A DNA stretch of 64,000 bases from Oegoconia quadripuncta (lineage: Eukaryota; Arthropoda; Insecta; Lepidoptera; Autostichidae). This document shows positions 1-11,800 of this stretch, in pieces. Positions within the stretch are counted from its first letter, which is position 1. Every line of letters starts with the position of its first letter. The notes under the pieces were generated by a model, which did no database searches, was not told the DNA's origin, and was given only the letters and a program-made list of their open reading frames with translations. The position numbers were made by a program, and so were the translations under genes. The DNA lies in the NCBI GenBank assembly GCA_949316235.1, contig OX438759.1, positions 11,755,618 through 11,819,617 of the forward strand, written 5' to 3'.

Positions 1-9
1 AAAACTACA

Positions 10-1047
<1,038 letters not shown>

Positions 1048-1676
1048 CTGAAAAATAAACAAAATAATACATATAAATAATATTGTCACATCAGCCACTG
1101 AACCTCCACTACTGAACATAGAACTCCGCCATGAATTTTCAGATCAACCACTTGGAAACAGCTTGCAGCAGTGACTTGTAGCGACGTTCACCATCCATCT
1201 ATATAATGTAAGGCACCCAACCGTCCTGGATTCTGCGGGACCGTTCCAATATTGTTGTACTTCCACATTGGAATCATTAGTAAAATAGTCCCGCAAAACA
1301 TCACGCATTGCTAGCCTTGTTCAATTATTGACAAATTCACTCTTGGTAATAGTATAATTTCAAAAATATATAATTATTTTGAACATATTTTATTTTATGA
1401 TGTTAGGGCCACCTCCATTTCACTTTCACCAACCAGTCCAACCTCCATTAGCTAGTGACCCCCACCAAAAATAGGCACAAATGGTCAAATGTCCCGTATT
1501 GACATTCCATATAGTTGGCCGCCTTAATCTTATGGGGACGTTCAATGTTGCGCTTGCTGGTGCGTGGTCTTACACTCCAGAACCGTAATGCCTCACTGGC
1601 CGTCAGTACTTCGCGCTGTGTACCCTGCCCGCTGCCACTTCAACTTAGTAATACGTACGTGTACGTTATACTCTTA
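1048..1676. other. Unassigned sequence left of the LTR element
   Basis: No gene could be established. A minus-strand open stretch at about 1155-1316 reads MRDVLRDYFTNDS and loosely resembles the C-terminal 'LRDYF' region of Harbinger transposases, so it may be a decayed DNA-transposon piece. A second minus-strand open stretch at about 1450-1650 (containing SEALRFWSVRPRTSKR) looks moderately coding but lacks a start and clear splice sites. Both are weak. Confidence 0.25.
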
Positions 1677-1681
1677 CTACC
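1677..1681. repeat. Target-site duplication, left copy (CTACC)
   Basis: CTACC directly precedes the 5' LTR and recurs directly after the 3' LTR at 6256-6260. Five-bp duplications are usual for Ty3/gypsy integrases. Confidence 0.85.
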
Positions 1682-1878
1682 TGTTACATATTAAACATGC
1701 AACGGAACGCACCCTGCGCGCCTTTTAAGTCTGTCAAGTGTCAAAGTCTGTCTTGTCTTTATAGGTTAGGTTGTTGTCGAAATAACCTAATTGTGTTAGT
1801 TGTGTTTTAATAAACGTAATTCTTAATTATCCCCGGTTTTTCATTGCTCTCCAGTCATAACAACGTAAAGTTGTGACA
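1682..1878 (+). repeat. 5' LTR
   Basis: This 197-bp repeat starts TGTTACATATTAAACATGC and ends AAAGTTGTGACA. It contains an AATAAA polyadenylation signal (1809-1814). It matches the 3' LTR at every position I compared. Confidence 0.95.
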
Positions 1879-1892
1879 ACTGGCGACGAGAT
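1879..1892 (+). other. Primer-binding site of the LTR element
   Basis: Two bases after the LTR, TGGCGACGAG begins. TGG is the complement of a tRNA 3' CCA end. The priming tRNA was not identified. Confidence 0.6.
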
Positions 1893-1912
1893 TTATAATT
1901 AAATGGAAAGCA

Positions 1913-4900
1913 ATGGACGGGGACGGCGACAATCGTGTTAACATTGGTGCGGACGACGCTGAGGCCCAGAGGGGCAATGGTGATGTCCAGGTGGTACAAG
2001 TGATGGCACCAGTGGCGGCGGCCCTTCATATGCCAAGTTTTGAGGCAGCGAAGTGCACCTGGAAGGTATACTCACAAGTATTTTTGAGTAAGATGAAAGT
2101 TCATGATATTGAAGAAGGTAAATGGTCTCAGTACCTATTAACATTTATTGGCTTTCAATTGGTCACGCTTTTGAGCGAATTATGTTATCCAGAAGCTATT
2201 GAGGATAAAAATTATAATGAGTTGTCAAGGCTCATTGAGCAACAATTGGAACCTGAGCCATCAGAAATTGCTGAAACCTTTAAATTTATGAAACGTGTAC
2301 AAGGTGATAAAGAGAGTATTGTGGAGTATGTGGCAGCTTTAAAGAAATTGGCTCAAACTTGCAACTTTGGAATACATTTAGAGCGAGCCCTCAGGGACAA
2401 GTTTGTGCATGGTCTTAAAAATCAAAGCATTATAAAAAAATTATTCACAGAGAAAGAGCTCACTTTTAATAAAGCAGTTTCATTTGCACGCACAATGGAA
2501 CTGGCTGACATGGAATCAAAAATGGTAGTTGGTCAACCATCTACTTCAGAAGAAGTCAATGCTATTTATAATAAGCCACAACGTGTTCCTGCTAACATTA
2601 TCTGTTATTGTTGTGGACGGCCAGGGCATTCAAAACTAAAATGTAATTTTAAGGATGCGACCTGTCATAATTGTAAAAAACAAGGTCATTTACAAACGGT
2701 ATGCAAGTATAAAAGTAATAAGACGCAAGGCTCTGCAAAGATGACAACTAAGAAAAAGATAAAGGAAGTTGCAGTTGCTGATCGTGATAGTGAAAGTGAA
2801 GGTGAAAATGAAAGTTTTTCTGTGTTGAATATTTTATTTGAAAATAATGAAGAAAAATATGAATGTAACAATGTAAGTAAATTGGAGAAAACGATAACAA
2901 AGGTAGAAGAAAAGAGGCCTGAACCATGGTATGTGAAATTAAATATTGATAATACAAACATTAACTTTGAAATTGATTGTGGTTCAGATGTGACATTAAT
3001 GCCTTATAGTATGGCCAAGAAATATCTACCCCAGTTGCAACTAAATAAAACAAAAGTAAATCTAAAGGCTTTTGGTGGAAATAAAATTGAAGTATTAGGT
3101 AAAGCAAAAGTTTATGTTAAAGATGATACCGGTAGATATTTTCTGGCCCCATTAATTGTGATAAAAGAAGGTAATAAAGCATTATTAGGGAGAGACTGGC
3201 TTAATGTAATAAAAATTAACTGGCCACTTGCCCATAAAAATGTTAAAATAAGTGAGGGGTCTAGCGTCAAGTTGGTTGAGTCAAATAATGGCAATTTAAT
3301 AAAATTACAGGCTTTATTGAACCAATATAACCACCTGTTCTCTGGAACAGCAGGGGAAATAAGAGGTCAGCCAGGAAAATTAAAAATTAAACCTGATGTT
3401 AAACCCATTATTTGTAAGCCACGTCGAGTACCCTATGCACAAGAAAATATGATTAAGTCTGAATTGGACAAACTTGTAGAACAGGGTAAAATGATCAAAT
3501 TGAATAATAGCGATGAGGTGACCTGGGCTACTCCTATAGTCCCAGTAATAAAAAGTCCTACTAATATAAGGATTTGTGGAGATTACAAGGTGACCATCAA
3601 TCCTCACCTTGAATTTTCCCAACATCCAATACCAGTCATTGAGGACATATTTGCTAAATTGTGTAATGATCATAAGCCTAAGAAAATATTTAGCAAAATT
3701 GACATCCGTAAAGCTTATATGAATCGTCGAATGGACTTGGAGTCTCAACAACTTCTTACATTGACAACTCCTTGGGGTTATTATCGTCCAACTTATATGA
3801 TGTTTGGTATCTCACCAGCACCATTGGATTGGCAAAAATTTATGGATGACAATTTTAAAACGCCAGATGTTTATTGTTATTTGGATGATGTTCTTGTAGC
3901 TTCAGATTGTTATGCTACTCATATTAAGACTTTAGAGGCAGTTTTAAATAAATTAAATGATTTGAATATTAAAATAAACAAAGAGAAAACTATTTTTATG
4001 GCAAATGAGCTACAATATTGTGGTCATGTAATTAACAGTAAAGGTATTAGCAAGACTCCAGAACATGTAAAGGCTATCCTGGAAGCACCAGAACCTAAAA
4101 ATGTAAAAGAACTACGCAGTTTTTTGGGAACCATTAATTTTTATAACAAATTTTTGGAAAATGCCGCCGAGCATTTGCATGACTTATATCGATTATTACA
4201 TAAAAGTGCCAAATGGATATGGTCTGATGATCATACTAGAGCTTTTGATTGGGCTAAGCAAGCTATTGCTTCTGAGCAAATATTAACACACTATAATCCT
4301 AAGTTGAAATTAGTTCTTAGTTGTGATGCATCTAAGTATGGTCTAGGGGCATGTTTAGCTCATGAATTTCCAGACCCAGATGATAAAAAGAAAACAATAG
4401 AGAAGCCTATTGCATTTGCAAGTCGTACCTTAACTGAAACCGAATCCAAGTATTCACAGATTGATAAAGAAGCTCTCTCTATTATCTGGGCAGTTAAAAA
4501 GTTTGATCTCTATTTAAAAGGCAATTCATTTATTCTAATTACAGATCATAAACCGTTAGTGTCATTGTTTCACCCCAATAAGGCGTTAGGCACCATCTAT
4601 GCAGATAGAATGGCTAGATGGGCATTGATACTTAGTAATTACAATTACACAATTAAATATAGAAGTTCTCATCTTAATGCCAGCGCCGATTTTCCATCAA
4701 GATTGCCATTGCCGATTAGTGAAAATGATGAAGTAGATTCAGATGATAATATTCCATTTGTTAACAGTATAATTTTGGAATCACCCCCAGTTACTCAATC
4801 AGAAATAGCTTCAGCCACACAAAAGGACAAAATTCTCAGTAAAATTTATTGCTATGTAGAACAAGGTTGGCCTAATAAAATTAATCCTGAATTTTCTTCT

Positions 4901-6019
4901 TATAAAGGCAAAGAGTTAGAATTACATACTGTTAATGGTTGTTTAATATGGCGAGGTAGAACGGTAATTCCTGACAAGTTAAGAGAGGCTCTTCTAACAG
5001 AATTACATTCAGGGCATTTAGGATCTTTGAAAATGAAAGCATTGGCCAAAAGTTATTTTTGGTGGCCAAATATAAGCAATGATATAGATAAAATTACTGA
5101 TAATTGTAAAGGTTGCATTCAAATCAGAAACCGACCTACATCGAAACCTTTACATAATTGGGAATGGCCTGGCAAACCATGGCAGCGTATTCATGCAGAT
5201 TTTGCTGGCCCATTCATGGGTTTCATGTGGCTTATAATTATTGATGCTCATTCCAAATGGCCTGAAGTAATTAAAATGTCCAAAACAACTTCAGAATTAA
5301 CTATTAAATGCTTGAGAAGTATTTTTGCCAGATTTGGGTTACCCGAACAACTTGTCACAGACAATGGTCCTCAATGGACATCAGAAGTCTTTGCTACATT
5401 TTGTAAAAATAATAACATACGTCACACATTGACCGCACCTTATCACCCCGCTAGTAATGGGTTAGCAGAGAGAGGAGTTCAATCGTTTAAGAAAGCGCTT
5501 ACATCTGCTAATTTTGATTGTAATGATGATTTAGATCGCAAATTATTGGCGTGGCTTCTTAGCTATAGATCAGCTCCCCACGCATCAACAGGCAAAACTC
5601 CCTCAGAGCTTATGTTAGGCAGGCAATTGCGAACTCGTCTGTCTCTTGCAAAACAGTCTATTATAATTCCAAGACAGTCTATTGTGACAACCAGTAAAAG
5701 TCCTAAACAATTTATGCCTGGAGAGAGGGTCCATGTAGCAATGTGGGATGGATCACAGAGGTGGTTGGATGGAGAGGTATCAGAACCATTGGGTAATGTC
5801 ATGTACAAAGTCATTACTAAAAAGGGTACTTTGACAAGAAATGTCACACAGTTATTACCTAATCATTCAGCGCGGTCAACGGCTCCCAGTCCTAATGTAT
5901 CGCTTGGTTCAGATCAGTCAGCTGATAATACTTCACCCAAACTGACTCCTGCCAACACACCTGTTGAGCTTAGACGCAGCAGCAGAGTACCTAAACCTCG
6001 TACTATTTTAGATTTGTAA
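1913..6019 (+). CDS. Gag-Pol polyprotein of Ty3/gypsy retrotransposon
   Basis: A single 1368-codon frame encodes fused Gag and Pol with no frameshift. Gag carries two CCHC zinc knuckles near residues 230-265 (CYCCGRPGHSKLKC and CHNCKKQGHLQTVC). The aspartic protease motif near residue 354 reads DCGSD, with Cys where DTG/DSG is usual. The reverse transcriptase has the YLDD active site at about residues 655-658. RNase H follows (CDASKYGLGACLA). Integrase has an HHCC zinc-binding region (about 1030-1070) and a D, D, E triad near D1096 (HADFAGP), D1148 (VTDNGPQW) and E1185 (GLAERGV). No chromodomain or envelope was seen. The first ATG in this frame after the primer-binding site is at 1913. The protein would assemble particles, reverse-transcribe and integrate the element. 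Confidence 0.95.
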   Translation: MDGDGDNRVNIGADDAEAQRGNGDVQVVQVMAPVAAALHMPSFEAAKCTWKVYSQVFLSKMKVHDIEEGKWSQYLLTFIGFQLVTLLSELCYPEAIEDKNYNELSRLIEQQLEPEPSEIAETFKFMKRVQGDKESIVEYVAALKKLAQTCNFGIHLERALRDKFVHGLKNQSIIKKLFTEKELTFNKAVSFARTMELADMESKMVVGQPSTSEEVNAIYNKPQRVPANIICYCCGRPGHSKLKCNFKDATCHNCKKQGHLQTVCKYKSNKTQGSAKMTTKKKIKEVAVADRDSESEGENESFSVLNILFENNEEKYECNNVSKLEKTITKVEEKRPEPWYVKLNIDNTNINFEIDCGSDVTLMPYSMAKKYLPQLQLNKTKVNLKAFGGNKIEVLGKAKVYVKDDTGRYFLAPLIVIKEGNKALLGRDWLNVIKINWPLAHKNVKISEGSSVKLVESNNGNLIKLQALLNQYNHLFSGTAGEIRGQPGKLKIKPDVKPIICKPRRVPYAQENMIKSELDKLVEQGKMIKLNNSDEVTWATPIVPVIKSPTNIRICGDYKVTINPHLEFSQHPIPVIEDIFAKLCNDHKPKKIFSKIDIRKAYMNRRMDLESQQLLTLTTPWGYYRPTYMMFGISPAPLDWQKFMDDNFKTPDVYCYLDDVLVASDCYATHIKTLEAVLNKLNDLNIKINKEKTIFMANELQYCGHVINSKGISKTPEHVKAILEAPEPKNVKELRSFLGTINFYNKFLENAAEHLHDLYRLLHKSAKWIWSDDHTRAFDWAKQAIASEQILTHYNPKLKLVLSCDASKYGLGACLAHEFPDPDDKKKTIEKPIAFASRTLTETESKYSQIDKEALSIIWAVKKFDLYLKGNSFILITDHKPLVSLFHPNKALGTIYADRMARWALILSNYNYTIKYRSSHLNASADFPSRLPLPISENDEVDSDDNIPFVNSIILESPPVTQSEIASATQKDKILSKIYCYVEQGWPNKINPEFSSYKGKELELHTVNGCLIWRGRTVIPDKLREALLTELHSGHLGSLKMKALAKSYFWWPNISNDIDKITDNCKGCIQIRNRPTSKPLHNWEWPGKPWQRIHADFAGPFMGFMWLIIIDAHSKWPEVIKMSKTTSELTIKCLRSIFARFGLPEQLVTDNGPQWTSEVFATFCKNNNIRHTLTAPYHPASNGLAERGVQSFKKALTSANFDCNDDLDRKLLAWLLSYRSAPHASTGKTPSELMLGRQLRTRLSLAKQSIIIPRQSIVTTSKSPKQFMPGERVHVAMWDGSQRWLDGEVSEPLGNVMYKVITKKGTLTRNVTQLLPNHSARSTAPSPNVSLGSDQSADNTSPKLTPANTPVELRRSSRVPKPRTILDL

Positions 6020-6045
6020 TTGTTCATTATTTGTAATGTAAAATT

Positions 6046-6058
6046 AAGAGGGAAGGAG
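6046..6058 (+). other. Polypurine tract
   Basis: AAGAGGGAAGGAG directly abuts the 3' LTR. This is the expected plus-strand primer site for reverse transcription. Confidence 0.8.
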
Positions 6059-6255
6059 TGTTACATATTAAACATGCAACGGAACGCACCCTGCGCGCCT
6101 TTTAAGTCTGTCAAGTGTCAAAGTCTGTCTTGTCTTTATAGGTTAGGTTGTTGTCGAAATAACCTAATTGTGTTAGTTGTGTTTTAATAAACGTAATTCT
6201 TAATTATCCCCGGTTTTTCATTGCTCTCCAGTCATAACAACGTAAAGTTGTGACA
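6059..6255 (+). repeat. 3' LTR
   Basis: This 197-bp copy matches the 5' LTR and is followed by the second CTACC target duplication. Confidence 0.95.
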
Positions 6256-6639
6256 CTACCAACTTTCCGTAAAATGTATTCTGTAGTGCAAAAAAGTGTA
6301 TTTATTATATACGCCAGGCTATTTCGGTGATTTTCGTTCCTCTACGGATTTCCTCATGCCAGGTTCGATCTCGTAGCGGATGGAACGGCGGGCTAATAAC
6401 ATCTTTGTTAACAGTAGGAATGTTATTAAGATACACAAAGAGGTTAGTTTTGCAACACGCTTACCGCTAGTGTATACTGCCGATCTCCGCTTTCATTCAA
6501 ATAATATCTCAAATACATCTTTGACCAGTGGGTGCGTGTTATTTGTATTTCTAAATTTTCTCTAAACCAATGACAAAATAGATAAATTAGTCCTGAATTA
6601 TATTTTCAATCAATTCTTTGGTTTTTGAGGGATCTAAAC

Positions 6640-7260
6640 CACAGAATACTAATAATAATAGTTTTTTTTTTTTTTAATTATTTAAGGCTTTGGTAAAAAC
6701 CATCAGCCTAAACCATTGAAAACAACTAAATCCTATTACAAAAATGGGAAGAAAACTAAGATATAACAAATAACAAAAAAAAATTAAAAAAAAATCTAAA
6801 CTAAGCTAATTACAAAAATTTGAATAAAATTACAAACCTAACAAATATACACAACTTATTACAATAGGTAACCTATTACACTTTTACAAACGTATTATTT
6901 ACAAATTCAAAAATAATTTGATACAGGCTATTATGTTTTAAAAGCTCTTGTATGTTATTGGGTAACTTATTACATTCTAGGGCATCCTGACATAGTGAAA
7001 TGAATAGCAGACGTTGCAGAAGGAATTGTGAACAATCAAAAAACAAATGGTTAACATCGCAATATTCGCAAGAGCAGTAATTACAAATGGAATTAGGACT
7101 TAGTTTCAATCTAGATAAATGTGCAGGAACCCTACAATGACCTATGCGGAGCCGGCACAAAGTCGTTATAAAATTCCTGCCTGGATATGTTCGGTATATT
7201 TCGAACCAAGCCTTCAATGATGGGTTCGGGACTATCTCGCCTAATAATAATGGTAAAACG
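6640..7260 (-). mobile_element. 3' fragment of a non-LTR retrotransposon (LINE)
   Basis: A minus-strand open frame (7217 down to 6876) reads like the region after the reverse transcriptase of LINEs. It includes CRLRIGHCRVPAHLSRLKLSP and then a cysteine-histidine cluster CNYCSCEYCDVNHLFFDC, the usual CCHC-like finger near the C-terminus. Past its stop the minus strand runs into a poly(A) tail, seen as a T run near 6661-6675 on the plus strand. The fragment is 5'-truncated, as LINE copies usually are. I cannot place the clade more precisely than RNase H-bearing or jockey/R1-like. Confidence 0.7.
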
Positions 7261-7301
7261 TAGTGATTATATTCTCTTTGAATAATGGGAGTAATAGTTT
7301 T

Positions 7302-7365
7302 TTTTTTTTATTCTTGGTCCTTTCGGACAGGCAAAGGGATCTGAGCCCATACAGCCTTGTCTTTT
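7302..7365 (-). repeat. LINE/SINE 3' tail, copy 1
   Basis: Read on the minus strand this gives GGGCTCAGATCCCTTTGCC, further sequence and a poly(A). The same tail occurs on the plus strand at about 59880-59955, so it is the 3' end of a dispersed retroposon. Confidence 0.5.
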
Positions 7366-7404
7366 GTTTCGAATTTTATTATTTTGGAGTTATAGTGTTC
7401 TGTG

Positions 7405-7470
7405 GTCAGTGGAGTCGATTTGGATGTACACCAACCATGGACTTATTATTTAAACAGGACTGATAACTAT
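7405..7470 (+). repeat. Fragment of the GTCGATTCGGATGTACA MITE family
   Basis: GGAGTCGATTTGGATGTACA resembles the terminal repeat of the fold-back element at 12185-12507. Another fragment lies at 20366-20400. Confidence 0.4.
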
Positions 7471-7900
7471 CAAAAGAATCATTTAGGAAAATGATCACTA
7501 TGTCAACGCAATAAGGTATTAAATTGGATGCACCATACACAAAGGCAAATCCGAGCCGAGAGAGATAGAAATAACGGAGGCCGTGTGTCTCGTTCTTACA
7601 TCTTGCCAGCAAAAAAAATGATTATGATCAACAGTTTTGGCTACTCAAAAATTCCATTGAAACACTTATATTTTTATGTTATTTTAACAATTATAAATAA
7701 ACAAATAACATTCGCATTAATTTCTTTTCATATATTCTTAAATCAAACAGAAAACATACATTTTTATTTCGATTTTGTTATTTTTATGGTAACCCTGAAA
7801 AGCATGTCATGTCATGGCGGTTCGGTGTGATTTTGAATTTTCTTTGCATTAAAAGTTTTTTTAAAGTATTTGTTATATTATAACAAGTAAAAGGAGTAAA

Positions 7901-8300
7901 ATGGTGAAAAAGTGTTGCGTTTATACTTGCCCAAGTGAATCCTATGGTGGTTGCAACATATCTTTCCACAGGTAAGCTAAAAATAATATTTTTGTAAATC
8001 AAAGAAGTAGGATGCCCATGAATTCTTGAAATGAGTCGAAATATGTGAAATATGTGTGATTGATTAGGGTCCTGACTGTTGTACTATTATTGCAGTTTCC
8101 CAAAAAATGAAGAAATGCGAAATAAATGGCTCACGCTGGCTAATGTCAAAACGCCAAAGTTTTTTGACAAATATTTTATTACAACATTTGTCCCAAGTAA
8201 CAAATATATTGTGGTCACCCTGTTAGACAGAGACAAACGGCCTCTACGTTACACATCCTGCTCGGCTCGTTTTTCAGAGGCGAGTACTCAGTCCTCATAA
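7901..8300 (+). pseudogene. THAP zinc-finger N-terminus, probably a gene remnant
   Basis: Exon 1 (7901-7971) encodes MVKKCCVYTCPSESYGGC... and ends SFHRF across a canonical AG|GTAAGC donor. Exon 2 starts at 8096 after a TTGCAG acceptor and gives FPKNEEMRNKWLTL. Together these match the first half of a THAP domain: the first C-x(n)-C pair, an HRFP motif and a conserved Trp. The frame then runs to a stop at 8298-8300 without the second Cys-His half of the zinc site. Either a third exon was missed or the domain is broken. THAP domains bind DNA and occur in host regulators and in P-element-type transposases. No downstream domain was found before UBASH3 begins at 8721, so I favour a remnant. Confidence 0.45.
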
Positions 8301-8720
8301 TAAGTCCATGACACCAACTAAACTAAAACCAGTTTTAAAATTTGGGTAAAGGGACGACGATATACGTAAAGATGAAGAGTTGAAAAAATAAACAATGAAC
8401 AAGTGTACTTATTTTTATCGAAACTTATCGAGTATTTTCAGGTTATTACCCCGTATTCTTTTTTCTACGTTTGGCAACACTGTTTGCTTGACTTTTCTAT
8501 GCCGGAATTCGAGAATAATTTTTTTAACGTACTACCTACACACGTTATGTGCTAAAATATTCCTAATTTTTATTTGACGGAAGTTCGGGTTTACTTCGCT
8601 GTGAAGTACGTACGTATTAGTACGTAATTTTTTACGACACGAATTGCGTTTCATGCAGGAGCAAATCAGTTTTATTTTATGCAGCGTTTTAGGTCTACTG
8701 TGCTGAATCAGTTACCAAGA

Positions 8721-8827
8721 ATGGCTAATCTACCACCACGAAAGGTGTCCACTTCCTCTAAAGCTTCTAAACAGAATGTCTCTCCACTACAAATACTATT
8801 GCAAATGGGATTCCCTAAACATCGAGC
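8721..8827 (+). CDS. UBASH3: UBASH3 coding exon 1
   Basis: It starts at ATG ([10 protein letters not shown]...) and encodes the first half of the UBA domain including QMGFPKHRA. The donor is GC|GTAAGT, phase 2. Confidence 0.85.
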
Positions 8828-11800
8828 GTAAGTTGTTTTTAAAATTTTGAGGGTCTGAGAGCTCTGCCAAAAAGATTTAGATATGGCCGGCACTATTAGC
8901 TCATCCACACTCAAAGTGTTACTTCGATGGTGAAAATTTTTTGGAGTATGTCTTTATATTTTATTCCTTGGTTAAAAATTCCGCTAAGTGTTCCGCCTGA
9001 ACATTTGTAACCCTTATCGGTGGCCACCTTGTTCATCCATACTCTAAACTGTGTCAACACTTTCTTATCGACACTACTTTTATTATATCGTATAATCTGT
9101 GATATGATTTATTGCTGTTGCTTTATCATTGATACTTATTTACAGACTGAAAGCCCTGGCAGCGACTGGCAACCGTAGCGTCCAGTTAGCATCCGATTGG
9201 CTGCTCACTCATGTGAATGACACCTTTATTGATGCCGATGAACCTCGTGAATACATTTTCTATGCCAGTCCTACTGGACCTTTACTTGCCCAACTCCTCG
9301 AGTTTTGGGAAAAGTCCATAGCAATTGGTGGCCGAAATGGAGCTCATAATTTTCCGCCTCATATTACTCTAGTTTCATTTTTCAAGGTAAGTAAACAGAA
9401 AAATGTTTAAAACAAAGTTTCGTTATGAATTACTACTTTTAAACCCAAAAGCCCGGTTTATGAAAAGCATGTTGCATCACTGGTGGGTTTACAGACTTGT
9501 TTGTTTTTTTTTGTGATGCATATACAGACTTTTATATTATTTTGCAAATAATAAACTGGTGTCAATAAACAGTAGTGCGCATAATTTTGAAAAATTATCA
9601 ACATCTTTAAGCAATGGTGGGCCTAGCAGACCTTATCAGTTAGATGGTTAATTTTGTTACATTGCAACTATGTGTGGATTCAAAGGTGTTTCATAAGTCC
9701 CAGACGGTGTGTGCACAAAGGGTTCAAATTATTGGGATCACATATAAAAAAATTGGTCAAAATGTATGTGTTTATATACATATTATTTATTTATTGAATT
9801 GAGGCTTGTTTATAGCCTATTGTAGGTCGGACAAAAGAAATGCAGTCAAAAAAGTTGTTAGGGAACAAAGAAGCACATTCATTTACTATAATTAAAATTT
9901 GTACCAGTTAGTTAGTGGTTAAATGAGAAGCCCTTTTCCCATTCGTGTTTAATATAAAAAATATATCATTAAATCTGCCATAACTGTGGGAAAAAACATA
10001 TAACTTTCTTATTGTTATAATCCAGGCTCCAGATGAAACCTCCATTCAGCTAGCGAAAGCTGTGAAGAATGTTGTAGAGAGTGTAGGAGACCCACCAGGA
10101 TGCCCTCTAAAGTTAGAGCCCTACATGTCACATAACTTCATGGGTCTATTCGTTTCCGAAGAGCACGCTGAATATTTGAAGAAAATTGCTGTTCAGTATG
10201 TGAAACAAGTGTCTTCAGCTTGTAAGTGATATAAAATAATTTTTTCAAATACAGCTGCTTTCTACAGAGGGGAGAAAGGGATTTTGTCCATTTTGTAACA
10301 TTTGCTGCCACAGTCAATCATTCAACCAATCAATCAAACAGTCAATCATGTGATTTTTATTTCAACTGTTTTTAAAGTGGAAGTTGTTACAAGTGTGTCT
10401 GTAATATAAATCAGGAAAAATGGGCAACATTATCCTCTGCTCCCTTCAATGCATTTTAATTTATGTACGACCTCTAGTTAATATTTTAAATATCCACTAC
10501 AGAACACAATTATGATTTTGGTAATGGGTTTTCTGTAACTACATTGTAGTCATAAAGCAGAAATGGTGGTTTCTAATCAAAGCAAAGATTTTAATTTCAC
10601 ATAATCAAAATTGATGTAGTTTAATACTAGGGACTAGGGCAAGAAGATAACTCCCATTGTGGATGAGTTGCTCCCATGGGCACAGAGTGGATAAATATAT
10701 TCTACACATAAATAAAAGCAGACATACATAACATATCTATGTTATTATTGTGGAAAGTCCTTCAAGTGACAGATGTAACAAATACAGGAACGAATTTAAA
10801 AAACACGCCCGAAAAATAAATAATTCAATATTATTAAGAATTGTTATAGTTTCCAATGCCCTGTGGGTGAACATAATGAATGCAAAGGCTGCTTCCCAAT
10901 GCAAACACCCAACAACGCTCTGTGGGAGCAGCTTATCAGCAGCTGACTTTCATAATCTGTTGAATCAGAAAAATGCCACTTTAGATCTCGTAAGCCCTTG
11001 CTAACAAAATCTGATAATTATTAATAACAAATTACAAACAGAAAAGTTGCTGGTAGAAACTATGCTTAAATATGTGTACTATTGTATTAGAGATAGAGAT
11101 AAATAGAGATAATTTTAATTGTTTTTGTATGTAAAATCATTAACCCATTATGTGGTACTAAAGTATTAACTGTCGCTATAATATGTGATATTTAATTAAA
11201 TAAAAAGATACAACTTCCAAACACTTAACAGCATGTCTCATCCTTTTCAGGAGACCAATTTTAAAAATTGTTTCATTGCTTGCTCAGGGCAGTTTTACAC
11301 ACTGTAATCTTATTCTTTTGAATACAGTTTGTAGAATAGTAGCAAGTAGGAGCAGTTCAAAAAGAGGTCCCCACCAGTTTCATAACACTTATTGATTCTT
11401 TACTGTGGACAAACTCGTAATAATTACTAATTGTAACTAATATTATGAAATTGGACCCAGTACTAAATGTTGTTCCCTTAAATTGTATATCTACTTTTGT
11501 ACAGTGGGAGTTGCAGTGGATACATATGAACACTTAAATGCATTGGGAACTTGCTTTCCTTGGTGTACCATGCCTCAAGAGAAACCTATTAAATGTAAGA
11601 GTAGACCAATCCAATACCTGAAGGTGCCATAAGACGAAAACGGATCATATTGATTTACTGGTATTGTGATGAAGGCTATTATTTTACGACGAATTGTATG
11701 CGTTTTACTCTCAGTTTTACTACATTATCGATGATCCTTTTCGTTTGGTGGTGCCTTTACTCATTTGTATTGTTCAATTATGCATTGCATTGCCAGTAGT

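Larger units (their letters stand above)
1682..6255 (+). mobile_element. Full-length Ty3/gypsy LTR retrotransposon
   Basis: The element is 4574 bp long, bounded by two 197-bp LTRs that look identical by eye and begin TG and end CA. A 5-bp direct duplication CTACC flanks it (1677-1681 and 6256-6260). A primer-binding site follows the 5' LTR, a purine-rich tract precedes the 3' LTR, and a single intact Gag-Pol frame lies between. No env-like frame is present: only about 40 bp separate the pol stop from the 3' LTR. The domain order (protease, RT, RNase H, integrase) is Ty3/gypsy-type. Identical LTRs and an open frame imply a very recent insertion that may still be competent. It lies upstream of, and in the same orientation as, the UBASH3 gene. 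Confidence 0.95.

Noticed and set aside
1155..1316. Harbinger transposase C-terminus on the minus strand
   Set aside because: Only a short MRDVLRDYF match was seen, too little to call an element.
6020..6058. Possible env gene of the LTR element
   Set aside because: Only about 40 bp separate the pol stop from the 3' LTR, so no envelope gene is present. The element is not an errantivirus-type retrovirus.
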